A stretch of DNA of 64,000 nucleotides from Jiangella alba (GTDB lineage: Bacteria > Actinomycetota > Actinomycetes > Jiangellales > Jiangellaceae). Made by a program: the position numbers and the translations under genes. This document shows, in pieces, positions 1 through 10,802 of the stretch (the first letter of the stretch is position 1; every line of letters starts with the position of its first letter). The notes below the pieces were generated by a model, which saw only the letters and a program-made list of their open reading frames with translations, did no database searches and had not been told where the DNA came from. Location of the stretch: contig NZ_FNUC01000003.1 of NCBI RefSeq assembly GCF_900106035.1, positions 310,001 to 374,000 of the forward strand, read 5' to 3'.

Positions 1-76
1 GGCGGACCTCGACGGCGTCCGGACGCTCGACGTCGCCGTGGTCGTCCGGCGCGATGGGGCGGGAGCCCGCCGATGA
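1..76 (+). CDS. 3' end of MaoC-type dehydratase, N-terminal-half partner (partial)
   Basis: The frame starting at base 2 is open from the window edge and ends in TGA at 74-76, overlapping the ATG of the next gene (ATGA). The visible tail reads ADLDGVRTLDVAVVVRRDGA followed by a few more residues, a hydrophobic strand and a charged end. A gene coupled upstream of a short MaoC hydratase is usually its FAS1_DH/MaoC N-terminal partner (HadA-like). That identity comes from position only; too little is visible to prove it. Confidence 0.5.
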   Translation, partial: ADLDGVRTLDVAVVVRRDGAGARR

Positions 77-498
77 CGTCGTCCATCGTGGAGGCGGGCC
101 TGGCGGCCGGGACCGTCGTGGCGAGTGACGAGTACCGGATCAGCCGCGCGGACCTGGTCCGCTACGCCGGCGCGTCGCACGACTTCAACCCCCTGCACTG
201 GAGCCCGCGGGTCGCCGCCGCGGCCGGGCTGCCCGGCGTGATCGCGCACGGCACCCTCCTCCTCGGCCTGGTGACGCGGCTGCTGACCGGCTGGCTGGGT
301 GACCCGGAGCGGCTCGACGAGCTCACCTTCCGCTTCGTGCGCCCCGTCGTGGTGCCAGACGACGACGTCACGGTCGCGCTATCGGCCCGGGTCGCGGAGC
401 GTCAACCGGACGGCCGGGTCGCCCTGACGGTGGTCGGGTCGGTCGAGGGCGCCGGCACCGTGGGCCGGGGCCGGGCGATCGTCCGGCCGCCGGACTAG
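73..498 (+). CDS. MaoC-family (R)-specific enoyl hydratase / dehydratase
   Basis: A 141-residue single hot-dog domain protein. The hydratase-2 motif is clear around residues 35-60: HDFNPLHWSP, with the catalytic Asp/His pair, then GLPGVIAHG. It should hydrate or dehydrate (R)-3-hydroxyacyl thioesters, probably as a heterodimer with the overlapping upstream product. The ATG overlaps the upstream stop (ATGA), so translation is coupled. Its TAG (496-498) overlaps the stop of the convergent acyl-CoA dehydrogenase (CTA at 495-497), leaving no room for a terminator between them. The specific substrate (fatty acyl, steroid or other) cannot be told. Confidence 0.85.
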   Translation: MTSSIVEAGLAAGTVVASDEYRISRADLVRYAGASHDFNPLHWSPRVAAAAGLPGVIAHGTLLLGLVTRLLTGWLGDPERLDELTFRFVRPVVVPDDDVTVALSARVAERQPDGRVALTVVGSVEGAGTVGRGRAIVRPPD

Positions 499-2396
499 AG
501 TGCGCGGCGGGCGACGTTCTCGCCGGGCTCGGCGGACGGCGCGACCGGCGCGATCCACGGGCCGGTGCCCTCGCTCTGGTCCAGCACGTCCGCCTCGAAC
601 CACGTGTGCTCGCCGGCCAGCACGGCCTTCGCCAGGGCTTCGTCGGCGCCGTCGGTGTTGCGCCAGAGCGCGTCGAACAGCCGCTCGACCCGCAGCCGGG
701 CCTGCCGCGCGAACACGTCGGCCAGTTGGACGGAGCCGGAGTCGGGCAGCATGCGCGCCCGCACGCAGGACGCCGCGATGGCGAACAGTTCGGCGCCGAT
801 GTCGACGATCCGGCCGAGGAAGCCCTGCTTGCGCTCGAGGCCGCCCTGCCAGCGGGCCATGCCGTAGAACGTCGACCGTGCCAGCCGCCGCGACGCGCGC
901 TCGACGTAGCGCAGGTGCGGCGCCAGCACGCCGAAGTCCTGGTAGGACGTCGGCAGCTGGCCGGGCCCGGTGACCAGCTGCGGCAGCCACTTCGCGTAGA
1001 ACCCGGTCGCCTTGACCGCCGCCCTCGCCTTGCCCGGCAGCGCGACGTCGGGGTCGACGATGTCGCCGGCGGCCTGCAGGTGGGCGTCGACGGCCTCGCG
1101 GGCGACGAGCAGGTGCATGATCTCCGTCGAGCCCTCGAAGATGCGGTTGATGCGCACGTCGCGCAGGATCTGCTCGGCCGGGACCGCGCGTTCGCCGCGG
1201 GCCCGCAGCGAGTCGGCGGTCTCGTAGCCGCGGCCGCCGCGGATCTGCACCAGCTCGTCGGCCACCTGCCAGGCCGTCTCGCTGCACCAGAGCTTCGCCA
1301 GCGCCGCCTCGATGCGGATGTCGCGCCGCCCCTCGTCGGCCAGGTGGGCGGAGAGGTCGAGGACCGCCTCCTGCGCGAACGACGTGGCCGCGATGTAGGA
1401 CAGCTTGTGCGCGACGGCGGCGTGCCGGCCGACCGGGCGGCCCCACTGCACCCGCTCGGCGGACCACTCGCGGGCGATCTTCAGGCACCACTTCGACGCC
1501 GCCGTGCACAGCGCCGGAATCGAGAGCCGTCCGGTGTTCAGTGTGGTCAGCGCGATCTTCAGGCCCTCGCCCTCGCGGCCGACGCGGTTGGCGGCCGGCA
1601 CCCTGACGCCGTCGAGCCGGGTGACGCCGTTCTCGATGCCCTTCAGCCCCATGAACGTGTTGCGGTGTTCGACGGTGATGCCGGGGGAGTCGGCCTCGAC
1701 GACGAACGCCGTGACGCCGCCGCTGCCGCCGTCGTGCTCGGGGACCCGCGCCATGACGATCAGCAGCTCGGCGATGACGCCGTTGGTGGTCCACAGCTTG
1801 GTGCCGCTGAGCTCGTAGGCCGCGCCGCCGTCGACCGGGACGGCCTGCGCCGCGAGGCGGGCGGGGTCGGAGCCGACGTCGGGCTCGGTGAGCAGGAACG
1901 CGCTGATGGCGCCGGCGGCGCAGCGGGGCAGGAACGCCCGCTTCTGCTCGTCGGTGCCGAACAGCTTCACCGGCTCCGGGACGCCGATCGACTGGTGCGC
2001 CGACACCAGCGCGCCGATGGACGGGTGCACGCCGCCGAGCAGCATGAGCGCGCGGTTGTAGCCGACCTGGGTGAGCCCGGCGCCGCCGTACTCCCGCGGG
2101 ATCTTCATGCCGAACACGCCGGCCCGCGCCATGGCCTTGACGTACTCGTCGGGGATGCGCGCCTCGCGCTCGATGACGGCGCCGTCGAGCTCGTCGCAGA
2201 CGCCGCGCAGCCGGTGCAGGAACGCCGTCGTGGCCGCCTCGTCCTCGGGCCGCTGCGCCGGGTGCGGATGGATGAGGTCGAGCCGGAACCTGCCGAGGTA
2301 CAGCTCTTTCGCGAACGACGGCTTCTCCCACCGCGTCTCGCGTGCCGCCTCGGCGACCCGCCTGGCCTCTCGCTCGTCGACCTGCTGGGTGGTCAT
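495..2396 (-). CDS. Acyl-CoA dehydrogenase (large, VLCAD/FadE type)
   Basis: FAD-dependent alpha,beta-dehydrogenation of an acyl-CoA. The 633 residues exceed the usual 380-400 because of a C-terminal extension of about 180 residues like that of VLCAD/ACAD9 proteins. Visible family motifs are LLTEPDVGSDPA, KLWTTNG and GLKGIENG in the middle domains, and IRGGRGYETADS followed by RDVRINRIFEGSTEIMHL in the C-terminal helical domain, where the catalytic base lies. I chose the ATG at 2394-2396 because AGGAGG lies 7 bases upstream; longer readings extend into the ssrA promoter. It converges on the MaoC gene with a stop-stop overlap; together they suggest fatty or branched acyl-CoA oxidation. Confidence 0.88.
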   Translation of the reverse strand: MTTQQVDEREARRVAEAARETRWEKPSFAKELYLGRFRLDLIHPHPAQRPEDEAATTAFLHRLRGVCDELDGAVIEREARIPDEYVKAMARAGVFGMKIPREYGGAGLTQVGYNRALMLLGGVHPSIGALVSAHQSIGVPEPVKLFGTDEQKRAFLPRCAAGAISAFLLTEPDVGSDPARLAAQAVPVDGGAAYELSGTKLWTTNGVIAELLIVMARVPEHDGGSGGVTAFVVEADSPGITVEHRNTFMGLKGIENGVTRLDGVRVPAANRVGREGEGLKIALTTLNTGRLSIPALCTAASKWCLKIAREWSAERVQWGRPVGRHAAVAHKLSYIAATSFAQEAVLDLSAHLADEGRRDIRIEAALAKLWCSETAWQVADELVQIRGGRGYETADSLRARGERAVPAEQILRDVRINRIFEGSTEIMHLLVAREAVDAHLQAAGDIVDPDVALPGKARAAVKATGFYAKWLPQLVTGPGQLPTSYQDFGVLAPHLRYVERASRRLARSTFYGMARWQGGLERKQGFLGRIVDIGAELFAIAASCVRARMLPDSGSVQLADVFARQARLRVERLFDALWRNTDGADEALAKAVLAGEHTWFEADVLDQSEGTGPWIAPVAPSAEPGENVARRAL

Positions 2397-2536
2397 CCGC
2401 GCCTCCTCCGTCGGTGGCGTCGTACCCAATGTTACCCGCAAGTAGCCTGCTGGGGAATCTCGGTGGCCAGGGGCGCGTTGTGTTGGGTAACCTAGGTGGA
2501 CCGTCGGGTTCGCCCGAGGGGATTGACAACTCCAGA

Positions 2537-2905
2537 GGGGCTGAGCGGTTTCGACTTCGTTCGTCGAACCAGGGGAAGCGGGCCGAGGAGGCCGCGTTAT
2601 CTCGTTAACGCTCGCGGCAAACGTTACAAGTGCCAACGCTAAGCGCACTGACTTCGCCCTCGCCGCCTGACGGCAGGTACTGAAGTCTGTCGACCCGGGG
2701 ATGTCTCCGCCCCGGTGTTCGGCATCATTTAGGAGACTCACCGACCGGTACGGTCACGGGACCGGTAGGGACACTCACGTGGCTGGGCTCGTCACGGTGA
2801 ACTCGCCTGTGTGATCACCGGAGCCGAGTAGAGGCATAGCAGGCTGCGCCCGGAGAAGCCCTGGAGAAGCGACGAAGGACCCGGGTTCGATTCCCGGCAG
2901 CTCCA
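2537..2905 (+). ncRNA. ssrA: tmRNA (ssrA)
   Basis: Rescues stalled ribosomes. The 5' end GGGGCTG pairs with the 3' end CAGCTCC (2898-2904), giving the G3-U70 wobble that alanyl-tRNA synthetase reads, with A2905 as discriminator. The tRNA-like domain shows GGTTTCGACTTCG near the 5' end and the T arm CCGGGTTCGATTCCCGG near the 3' end. The tag frame starts at the resume codon GCA (2617-2619) and runs to TGA at 2668-2670, giving ANVTSANAKRTDFALAA, with the ALAA end recognised by Clp proteases. CCA is not encoded (CAG follows A2905). Pseudoknot-like GC-rich blocks fill 2670-2850. Confidence 0.95.
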
Positions 2906-2909
2906 CAGA

Positions 2910-2927
2910 GGTTCGCTGATGCGAACC
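2910..2927 (+). terminator. First terminator hairpin after ssrA
   Basis: GGTTCGC, loop TGAT, GCGAACC (7-bp perfect stem) begins 5 bases after the tmRNA 3' end and is followed by GTTTCT, a short T-rich run. This fits intrinsic termination of ssrA. Confidence 0.7.
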
Positions 2928-2933
2928 GTTTCT

Positions 2934-2963
2934 AGTGCCCGGGCCGGTGTCGGCCCGGGCACT
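2934..2963 (+). terminator. Second, stronger hairpin after ssrA
   Basis: A perfect 12-bp stem, AGTGCCCGGGCC with GGCCCGGGCACT, around the loop GGTGTC. It has no T tract, as is common in actinobacteria. It could serve ssrA as a backup and, read from the other strand, the DUF6326 gene that ends at 3028. Confidence 0.75.
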
Positions 2964-3027
2964 GGCATGTCCGGCCCGCCGGGCGCCAGGAGGCCCACCC
3001 CGCGGCACCGGCAGACGGCTCTTGGGT

Positions 3028-3522
3028 TCACGCTTGCTGTCGGGCGCGAACGGTTTCACGGTCCGGGCTGGTCGCCAGGGTCGCCGGCGGTGCGGTGCTG
3101 GGCCAGGTCCAGGCGTACCGCACGATGAGGGCGAGAAGGATCAATTCCAGCACGATGCCGAGGCCGTAGAAGTACAGCCAGGACTCGCCCACCGCGTTGA
3201 ATGCCGTGACGGGGACGTAGAGCGAGGCCACGACGAGGTTCGTGATGCGGTTCGCCCGGGCGGGCAGCGTCATCGACAGCACCACCATGAGGATCGGGAC
3301 GGCCACGAGGGTCAGCGCCGTGGTCGAGAAGGTCTGGGAGAGGTCGAACTCGAAGACCTTGCCGTCGAGGATGTCTTCGATGACGCCGGGCGTGAAGAAG
3401 TTGAGAATGTCCACGTAGGCGTACAGGAACATGAAGCTCGTCCACGTTGCGGCGAGCTTGGCTCTCACCGGGATCGGCTGGTCGTCCAGTGCGGCGGTGG
3501 TGGGTCGACGTGTTCTCATCAT
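3028..3522 (-). CDS. DUF6326 family membrane protein
   Basis: 164 residues with four predicted membrane helices: FMFLYAYVDILNF; ALTLVAVPILMVVLSMTL; ITNLVVASLYVPVTAF; and LYFYGLGIVLELILLALIV. The order KLAATWTSFMFLYAYVDI - PARANRITNLVV - YAWTWP matches DUF6326 as I know it; the family has no established function. Two ATGs stand in tandem (3520-3522 and 3517-3519), with GGAG just upstream of the first. It is divergent from the sensor kinase gene across about 160 bp, so it may be a target of that two-component system; this is inference. Confidence 0.75.
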   Translation of the reverse strand: MMRTRRPTTAALDDQPIPVRAKLAATWTSFMFLYAYVDILNFFTPGVIEDILDGKVFEFDLSQTFSTTALTLVAVPILMVVLSMTLPARANRITNLVVASLYVPVTAFNAVGESWLYFYGLGIVLELILLALIVRYAWTWPSTAPPATLATSPDRETVRARQQA

Positions 3523-3681
3523 GGGCTCCGTTGTGGTGGTGAGGATCGGTAGGTCCACGATCACGGAGCCCGCCGGAGGGCGCCTCGGCCCGGAGGCCGG
3601 GGTTCGCCTGGCCGTTGGCATGGTCTCGCTCTCGTTCTTTCGGCGGGTACGCCGAGGCACGCCGGTCCCTAGGCTGGAGCC

Positions 3682-4820
3682 GTGGTCACCGTCCGGCGCT
3701 CCATCTGGCACGAGCCGCGGCCTGCTGACGCCCCACCCGTCGGCCGGCTCGACTGGCTGCTGGTGGGCGTGTTCGCGGCCGCCGCCTTGGCCGAGGGCAT
3801 CGCTCGGCCGGGCTTGGCCTGGCGACCCCTTGTGACGGTGCTCGCCCTCGTGCTGATGCCTGCCCTGCTCTGGCGGCGGGGTCGCCCCCTGATGGCCGCT
3901 CTGATCGGGTGGGGCGTCGCCGGGCTGCTCTCGGTCCTCCAGCTGACTGCGCGCGGCGGGGACCTCGGCCTCTACTCCATGATGGCCGTCCTGATCCTGC
4001 TCTACTCCCTGGCGCGGTGGGGTTCGGGCCGGGAGATCGTCTTGGGGGCGGCGGTCGTGACGGTCGTCGTCGCGCTGGGGATGTACGTCTCCTCCGCGGG
4101 CTGGGCCGACGTTTTCGGCGGGAGCGTCCTCCTGCTGTTGTTCGTCGCCCTCGCGGCGGTGTTCCGCTACCGCGCGGACCTCTGGCAACGCCAACAGCGC
4201 GAGATCCGCAATCAGGAGCGGGTGGGGCTGGCTCGCGAACTGCACGACACCGTGGCCCACCACGTCTCGGCCATCGCGGTGCAGGCTCAGGCCGGCGGCG
4301 TGGTTGCCGGCACCGAGCCTGAGAAGGCCGCCGAGGTCCTGGCCGCGATCGAGTCCGAGGCGTCGCGAACCCTGGCGGAGATGAGATCCATGGTGCGGTT
4401 GCTGCGTGAGGAGGAAGCCGTCGACTACTCACCGCAGTTGGGTGTCGCGGACCTGCCTGCTCTGGCGCGCGCCGACGCGACGCCCACCGTCGAGGTCTCG
4501 CTGGACGGTTCGTTGACCCGGCTCGCACGACCCGTGGATGCCGCGCTCTACCGGCTCGCGCAGGAGTCGCTGACCAACGCCGTACGGCACGCCCGGAGCG
4601 CGACCCGCGTCGGGATCGACGTACGCCGTGAGGGCGACGCCGTCAGGCTGCGCGTCAGCGACGATGGACGGACCGAGCCGCGGCCGGCCCCGGAGCCTGG
4701 GTTCGGCCTGCTGGGCATGGCCGAACGCGCCCAGCTCCTCGGCGGATCGCTCTGCGCGGGGCCGGCGCCCGGGGTGGCTGGGTGGTCGAGGCCGTGCTGC
4801 CGGTGGAGGCGCCGGCATGA
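3682..4820 (+). CDS. DesK/NarL-type sensor histidine kinase, frameshifted near the C-terminus
   Basis: An N-terminal membrane region of about five helices (residues 24-162) is followed by a HisKA_3 dimerisation domain with RELHDTVAHH (phospho-acceptor His188), then a HATPase with the N box QESLTNAVRHA (Asn299), VSDDG and GFGLLGMAERA. After about residue 364 the frame breaks. Reading one base earlier from the GGGG at 4771-4774 restores a normal end (GWVVEAVLPVEAPA) and a TGA at 4818-4820 that overlaps the regulator ATG, exactly as expected for a coupled pair. As written, the frame instead runs on to 5088 with unrelated sequence. Only the last 17 or so residues, beyond the ATPase core, are affected. 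Start GTG 3682 has a close GGAG. Confidence 0.85.
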
Positions 4821-5473
4821 GCATCCGTGTTGTCGTAGCCGACGACCAGGACCTGGTCCGGACCGGGCTGGTGATGATCCTCGGCGCGCAACCCGGCATC
4901 GAGGTCGTGGGGGAGGCAGCAGACGGGCTCGTGGCGCTCGACCTGGCGACCCGGCTGCATCCCGATGTCCTCCTCGTCGACATCCGGATGCCCGGGCTCG
5001 ACGGCGTCGAGGTGACGCGGCGCCTGGCCGGGCCAGGTGTGACGGACCCGATGGCGGTCGTCGTGATCACCACCTTCGACCTCGATGAGTACGTCCTCGG
5101 CGCGCTACGCGCGGGCGCCCGCGGCTTCCTGCTCAAGGACGCCGGGCCGGAGCTCCTCGTGCAGGCGATCCACGCGGCGGCCAACGGGGACGCGCTGATC
5201 GCCCCCAACGTCACCCGCCGGCTGCTGGCGACCTTCGCCGACCAGGCGCCAGTGGTACCGGTCCAGCCCATCGACCCGCTCACCGAGCGCGAGGAGGAGG
5301 TGCTCACGCTGGTGGCACGGGGCCGGACCAATGCCGAGATCGGCACCGAGCTCTTTGTCGGCCTGAGCACGGTCAAGACCCACGTCGCATCGTTGATGAC
5401 CAAGCTCGGCGCCCGCAACCGCGTCGAGATCGCGATGTGGGCATACGACACCAGACGCGTGAGAGCCGATTAG
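4817..5473 (+). CDS. NarL/LuxR-family response regulator
   Basis: 218 residues. Receiver domain: acidic pocket D9-D10, phospho-acceptor D55 in LLVDIRMPG, T85/T86, and K107 in FLLKDAG. C-terminal LuxR helix-turn-helix: PLTEREEEVLTLVARGRTNAEIG followed by LSTVKTHVASLMTKLGARNR. The ATG overlaps the stop of the (frame-restored) kinase, so the two are a cognate pair in one operon. A small hairpin at 5530-5549 ends the unit. Regulated genes are unknown; the divergent DUF6326 gene is the nearest candidate. Confidence 0.92.
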   Translation: MSIRVVVADDQDLVRTGLVMILGAQPGIEVVGEAADGLVALDLATRLHPDVLLVDIRMPGLDGVEVTRRLAGPGVTDPMAVVVITTFDLDEYVLGALRAGARGFLLKDAGPELLVQAIHAAANGDALIAPNVTRRLLATFADQAPVVPVQPIDPLTEREEEVLTLVARGRTNAEIGTELFVGLSTVKTHVASLMTKLGARNRVEIAMWAYDTRRVRAD

Positions 5474-5529
5474 TGGGTACGGATCGCAGCGTGGGCCCGT
5501 GGGGTTCGACAGCCCAGCGATGAGTGCGG

Positions 5530-5549
5530 CCGGGGTTGCGCGACCCCGG
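5530..5549 (+). terminator. Hairpin after the two-component operon
   Basis: CCGGGGT, loop TGCGCG, ACCCCGG is a perfect 7-bp stem, located 56 bases after the regulator stop and before the guanine deaminase gene. There is no T run. Confidence 0.45.
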
Positions 5550-5608
5550 ACAATCGAGTGCCGGGTCGCGATCGCCCGTGGCGGCTATCGTCGTGCTGGG
5601 GGTGACGC

Positions 5609-6913
5609 ATGACGATGTTTCGTGGGGCGGTGCTCGACACCCCTGAGAGCCCGTTCGCCGGGGGGAAGCTGAGGTCCTCCTCGGACGAGGGCATCCTGGT
5701 GCGCGACGGCGTCATCGTGGGGCGCGGGCCGTTCGCGGCGCTGCGCCGGGAGCACCCGGACGAGGAGCTCGTCACGCTCGACGGGGGGCTGCTGCTCCCG
5801 GGGTTCGTCGACACGCACGTCCACTTCCCGCAGGTGCGCGTCATCGGCGGCATCGGCCTGCCGCTGCTGGACTGGCTCGAGCACCGTGCGCTGCCGGAGG
5901 AGGAACGGCTGGCCGACACGGCGTACGCGGCGCAGGTGGCGGCGGACTTCGTGTCCGGCCTCGTGACCGCGGGCACCACCGCCGCGATGGTGTTCGGATC
6001 GCACTTCGCGGCCGCCGTCGAGACGCTCTTCGAGGCGGCCGCGGCGGCCGGGCTGCGCGTGACGAGCGGGCTGGTCGTCAGCGACCGGAACCTGCCCGCG
6101 GAGCTGCTCAGCACGCCCGAGCGCGCACACGAGCAGAGCACAGCGCTCGCCCGCCGCTGGCACGGCACCGGGCGGGCCCGGTACGCGGTCACGCCGCGCT
6201 TCTCGCTCTCCAGCACCGACCCGCTCCTCGCGGCCTGCGCGGCCGTGCTCGACGACGTCCCCGGGGCGTTCGTCACGTCGCACGTCAACGAGAACGTCGA
6301 GGAGATCGAGCAGGTGAAACGCCTGTTCCAGACCGGCAGCTACGTCGCGACGTACGACCGGCACGGGCTGGTCGGCCGGCGCAGCGTGCTGGCGCACAAC
6401 GTCCACCCGGGCGACGACGAGCTCGAGACGCTGGCCGCGCGGGGTGCGTCGGTCGCGCACTGCCCGACGAGCAATGCCGCGCTGGGGAGCGGGCTCTTCC
6501 CGCTGGCCCGGCACCTGCGACACGGCGTCGCGGTGGCGCTGGGGTCCGACGTCGGGGCGGGATCGGGCTTCTCGCTGCTGAAAGAGGGCCTGCAGGCGTA
6601 CTTCACGCAGCAGCAGCTCGGCGCCGACGGCTACGCGCTCACGCCCGCCCACCTGCTCCACCTGGCGACGGCGGCCGGCGCGGCCGCGCTCGACCTGCCC
6701 GACGTGGGTCACCTCTCCGTCGGGCAGCGGTTCGACGCGCAGTGGCTCCGCCCGGCGCCTGGCTCGACGTACGACGCGGCGCTGCGCAACGCGACCGGTC
6801 CGGACGACGCGCTGGGCATCACGTTCACGCTCGGCTCGGCAACCGACGTCGCCGCGGTGTGGATCGACGGCGACCCCGTGCGGCTCGTTGACCGGCCGCG
6901 ACGCACCGGCTAG
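5609..6913 (+). CDS. guaD: Guanine deaminase
   Basis: Hydrolyses guanine to xanthine and ammonia, feeding the xanthine dehydrogenase genes that follow. The 434-residue amidohydrolase has the metal-binding HxH in FVDTHVHFPQ (H70, H72), a pattern typical of guanine deaminase, then TSHVNENVEEI, HNVHPGDDEL, AHCPTSNAALGSG and LGSDVGAGSGFSLL, which carry the later His and Asp ligands. ATG 5609 follows GGGGGTGACGC. It leads the purine block but is separated from xdhA by about 180 bp, so it may have its own promoter. Confidence 0.9.
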   Translation: MTMFRGAVLDTPESPFAGGKLRSSSDEGILVRDGVIVGRGPFAALRREHPDEELVTLDGGLLLPGFVDTHVHFPQVRVIGGIGLPLLDWLEHRALPEEERLADTAYAAQVAADFVSGLVTAGTTAAMVFGSHFAAAVETLFEAAAAAGLRVTSGLVVSDRNLPAELLSTPERAHEQSTALARRWHGTGRARYAVTPRFSLSSTDPLLAACAAVLDDVPGAFVTSHVNENVEEIEQVKRLFQTGSYVATYDRHGLVGRRSVLAHNVHPGDDELETLAARGASVAHCPTSNAALGSGLFPLARHLRHGVAVALGSDVGAGSGFSLLKEGLQAYFTQQQLGADGYALTPAHLLHLATAAGAAALDLPDVGHLSVGQRFDAQWLRPAPGSTYDAALRNATGPDDALGITFTLGSATDVAAVWIDGDPVRLVDRPRRTG

Positions 6914-7092
6914 CGTTGTTCACGCTCCATTCACCTGTCGAAGAGGTCACCATGAGAGTTCCGGGCGACGTTCGCCGGCTGGTGCATTCGACCGCGTGGA
7001 CCCGGGGCCGTATCGCTCACGGCGCCTAGCCGACCTCCAGCTGCCGATCACGCCCATCGAACCGATGGGGCGATACGACTTGGAGGTAGTCG

Positions 7093-8510
7093 ATGGCCGA
7101 CATCGTCGTCAATGGCCGGCCTCGTGACCTGACCGGGGTCCCGCCACACACCAACGTGCTCGACTTCCTGCGCGCCTGCGGGCTGACCGGCGCCAAGGAA
7201 GGGTGCGCCGAGGGCGAGTGCGGCGCCTGCGCGGTGATGGTCGCGCGGCCCGCCGCCGACGGCTCCGGGACCGCCGAGTGGACGGCGATCAACTCCTGTC
7301 TCCCGCCGGCGGCGGCGCTGGACGGCCAGGAGATCGTCACCGCGGAGGGCCTCGGCACGCCGGACGCGCTGCATCCGGTGCAGCAGGAGCTCGCGGTGCG
7401 CGGCGGCTCGCAGTGCGGGTACTGCACGCCCGGCTTCGTCTGCTCCATGGGCGCGGAGTACTACCGGGCCGACCGCGCGCCGGCCGGCGACGGCGACCGC
7501 TACCACGGCGCGAACGGCTTCGACCTGCACGCGATCAGCGGCAACCTGTGTCGCTGCACCGGCTACCGGCCGATCAAGGACGCCGCCTTCGCGCTGGGCT
7601 TCCCGGCGGCCGACGACGCCATCGCGCTGCGACGGGGGAGCGCCGCGCCGCCGGTGGTGGCCACCGAACTGCGCGACGACGAGGCGACGTACGTCCGGCC
7701 GGCCGGCCTGGCCGAGGCGTTGTCCCTGCTCAGGGAACACCCGGACGCCGTGATCGTCGCGGGCAGCACCGACTGGGGCGTCGACGTGAACCTGCGCGGC
7801 CGCCGTGCCGGGCTGGTGGTCGCGGTCGACCGGCTGCCCGAGCTGCGCGGCTTCGCGGTGACGGAGGCCGAGCTGCGCATCGGCGCCGCTCTGACGTTGA
7901 CGGAGGTCGACCGCCGGCTGGCCGGGCGGGTGCCACTGGTGTCCGCGATGATCGCGCAGTTCGCGTCGCCGCTGATCCGCAACGGCGCCACGCTCGGCGG
8001 CAATCTCGGCACCGGCTCGCCGATCGGCGACGCGCCGCCGGCGCTGCTCGCGCTGGAGGCGTCCGTGGTGCTGGCCTCGGCCGAGGGGACCCGTACGCTG
8101 CCGCTGGCGGAGTACTTCACCGGCTACCGCGAGTCGAAGCGCCGCCCGGACGAGCTGATCACCGAGGTGGTACTGCCCCGGCCGGTGAGCGGGCTGACGG
8201 CGTTCCACAAGATCGCCAAACGACCGTTCGACGACATCTCCTCGGTGGCGGCCGGCTACGCCCTCGACGTCGTCGACGGGGTGGTCCGGAGGGCGCGCAT
8301 CGGGCTCGGCGGCGTGGCCGCGACACCCATCAGGGCACGAGCGACCGAGGCGGCCCTGGAGAACCGTCCGTGGACGGAGGAGACCGCCGACGCCGCGTCG
8401 GCGGTGCTGGCGGCCGAGGGCACGCCGATCTCGGACCAGCGGGCCAGCGCCGCCTACCGCGCGGCGATGCTCGGGCAGTCGCTGCGCAAGCTGTTCGCGG
8501 AGGCGACATC

Positions 8511-8514
<4 letters not shown>
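7093..8514 (+). CDS. xdhA: Xanthine dehydrogenase small subunit (2Fe-2S and FAD domains)
   Basis: Electron-transfer subunit of xanthine dehydrogenase, oxidising hypoxanthine and xanthine to urate with XdhB. The plant-type 2Fe-2S site is CAEGECGAC (C38, C43, C46) plus C69; the second 2Fe-2S domain shows QCGYCTPGF and NLCRCTGYRP. From about residue 190 comes the FAD-binding domain with VIVAGSTDWGVD and FASPLIRNGATLGGNLGTGSPIGD. The ATG follows TTGGAGGTAGTCG. The stop overlaps the xdhB ATG (ATGA). Iron-sulfur and FAD domains are fused here, as in bacterial XdhAB enzymes. Confidence 0.93.

Positions 8515-10798
<2,284 letters not shown>

Positions 10799-10802
<4 letters not shown>

Noticed and set aside
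606-2495. Long plus-strand frame opposite the acyl-CoA dehydrogenase gene
   Set aside because: Composition is the mirror of a high-GC gene; the minus strand has all family motifs and a good ribosome-binding site.
2868-2906. A stand-alone tRNA suggested by the T arm and acceptor end
   Set aside because: No anticodon arm is present; the matching 5' half is at 2537 with a tag frame between, so this is tmRNA.
2775-3059. Minus-strand reading frames of 79-94 residues across the tmRNA 3' end
   Set aside because: They run through the tRNA-like domain and terminator hairpins of ssrA and show no protein-like pattern.
4765-4776. Programmed -1 ribosomal frameshift in the kinase gene
   Set aside because: CCC GGG GTG does not allow re-pairing of both tRNAs after a -1 slip, and no downstream structure was evident.
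6914-7092. Purine-type riboswitch before xdhA
   Set aside because: No purine riboswitch core could be recognised; such switches are also not expected in this group.
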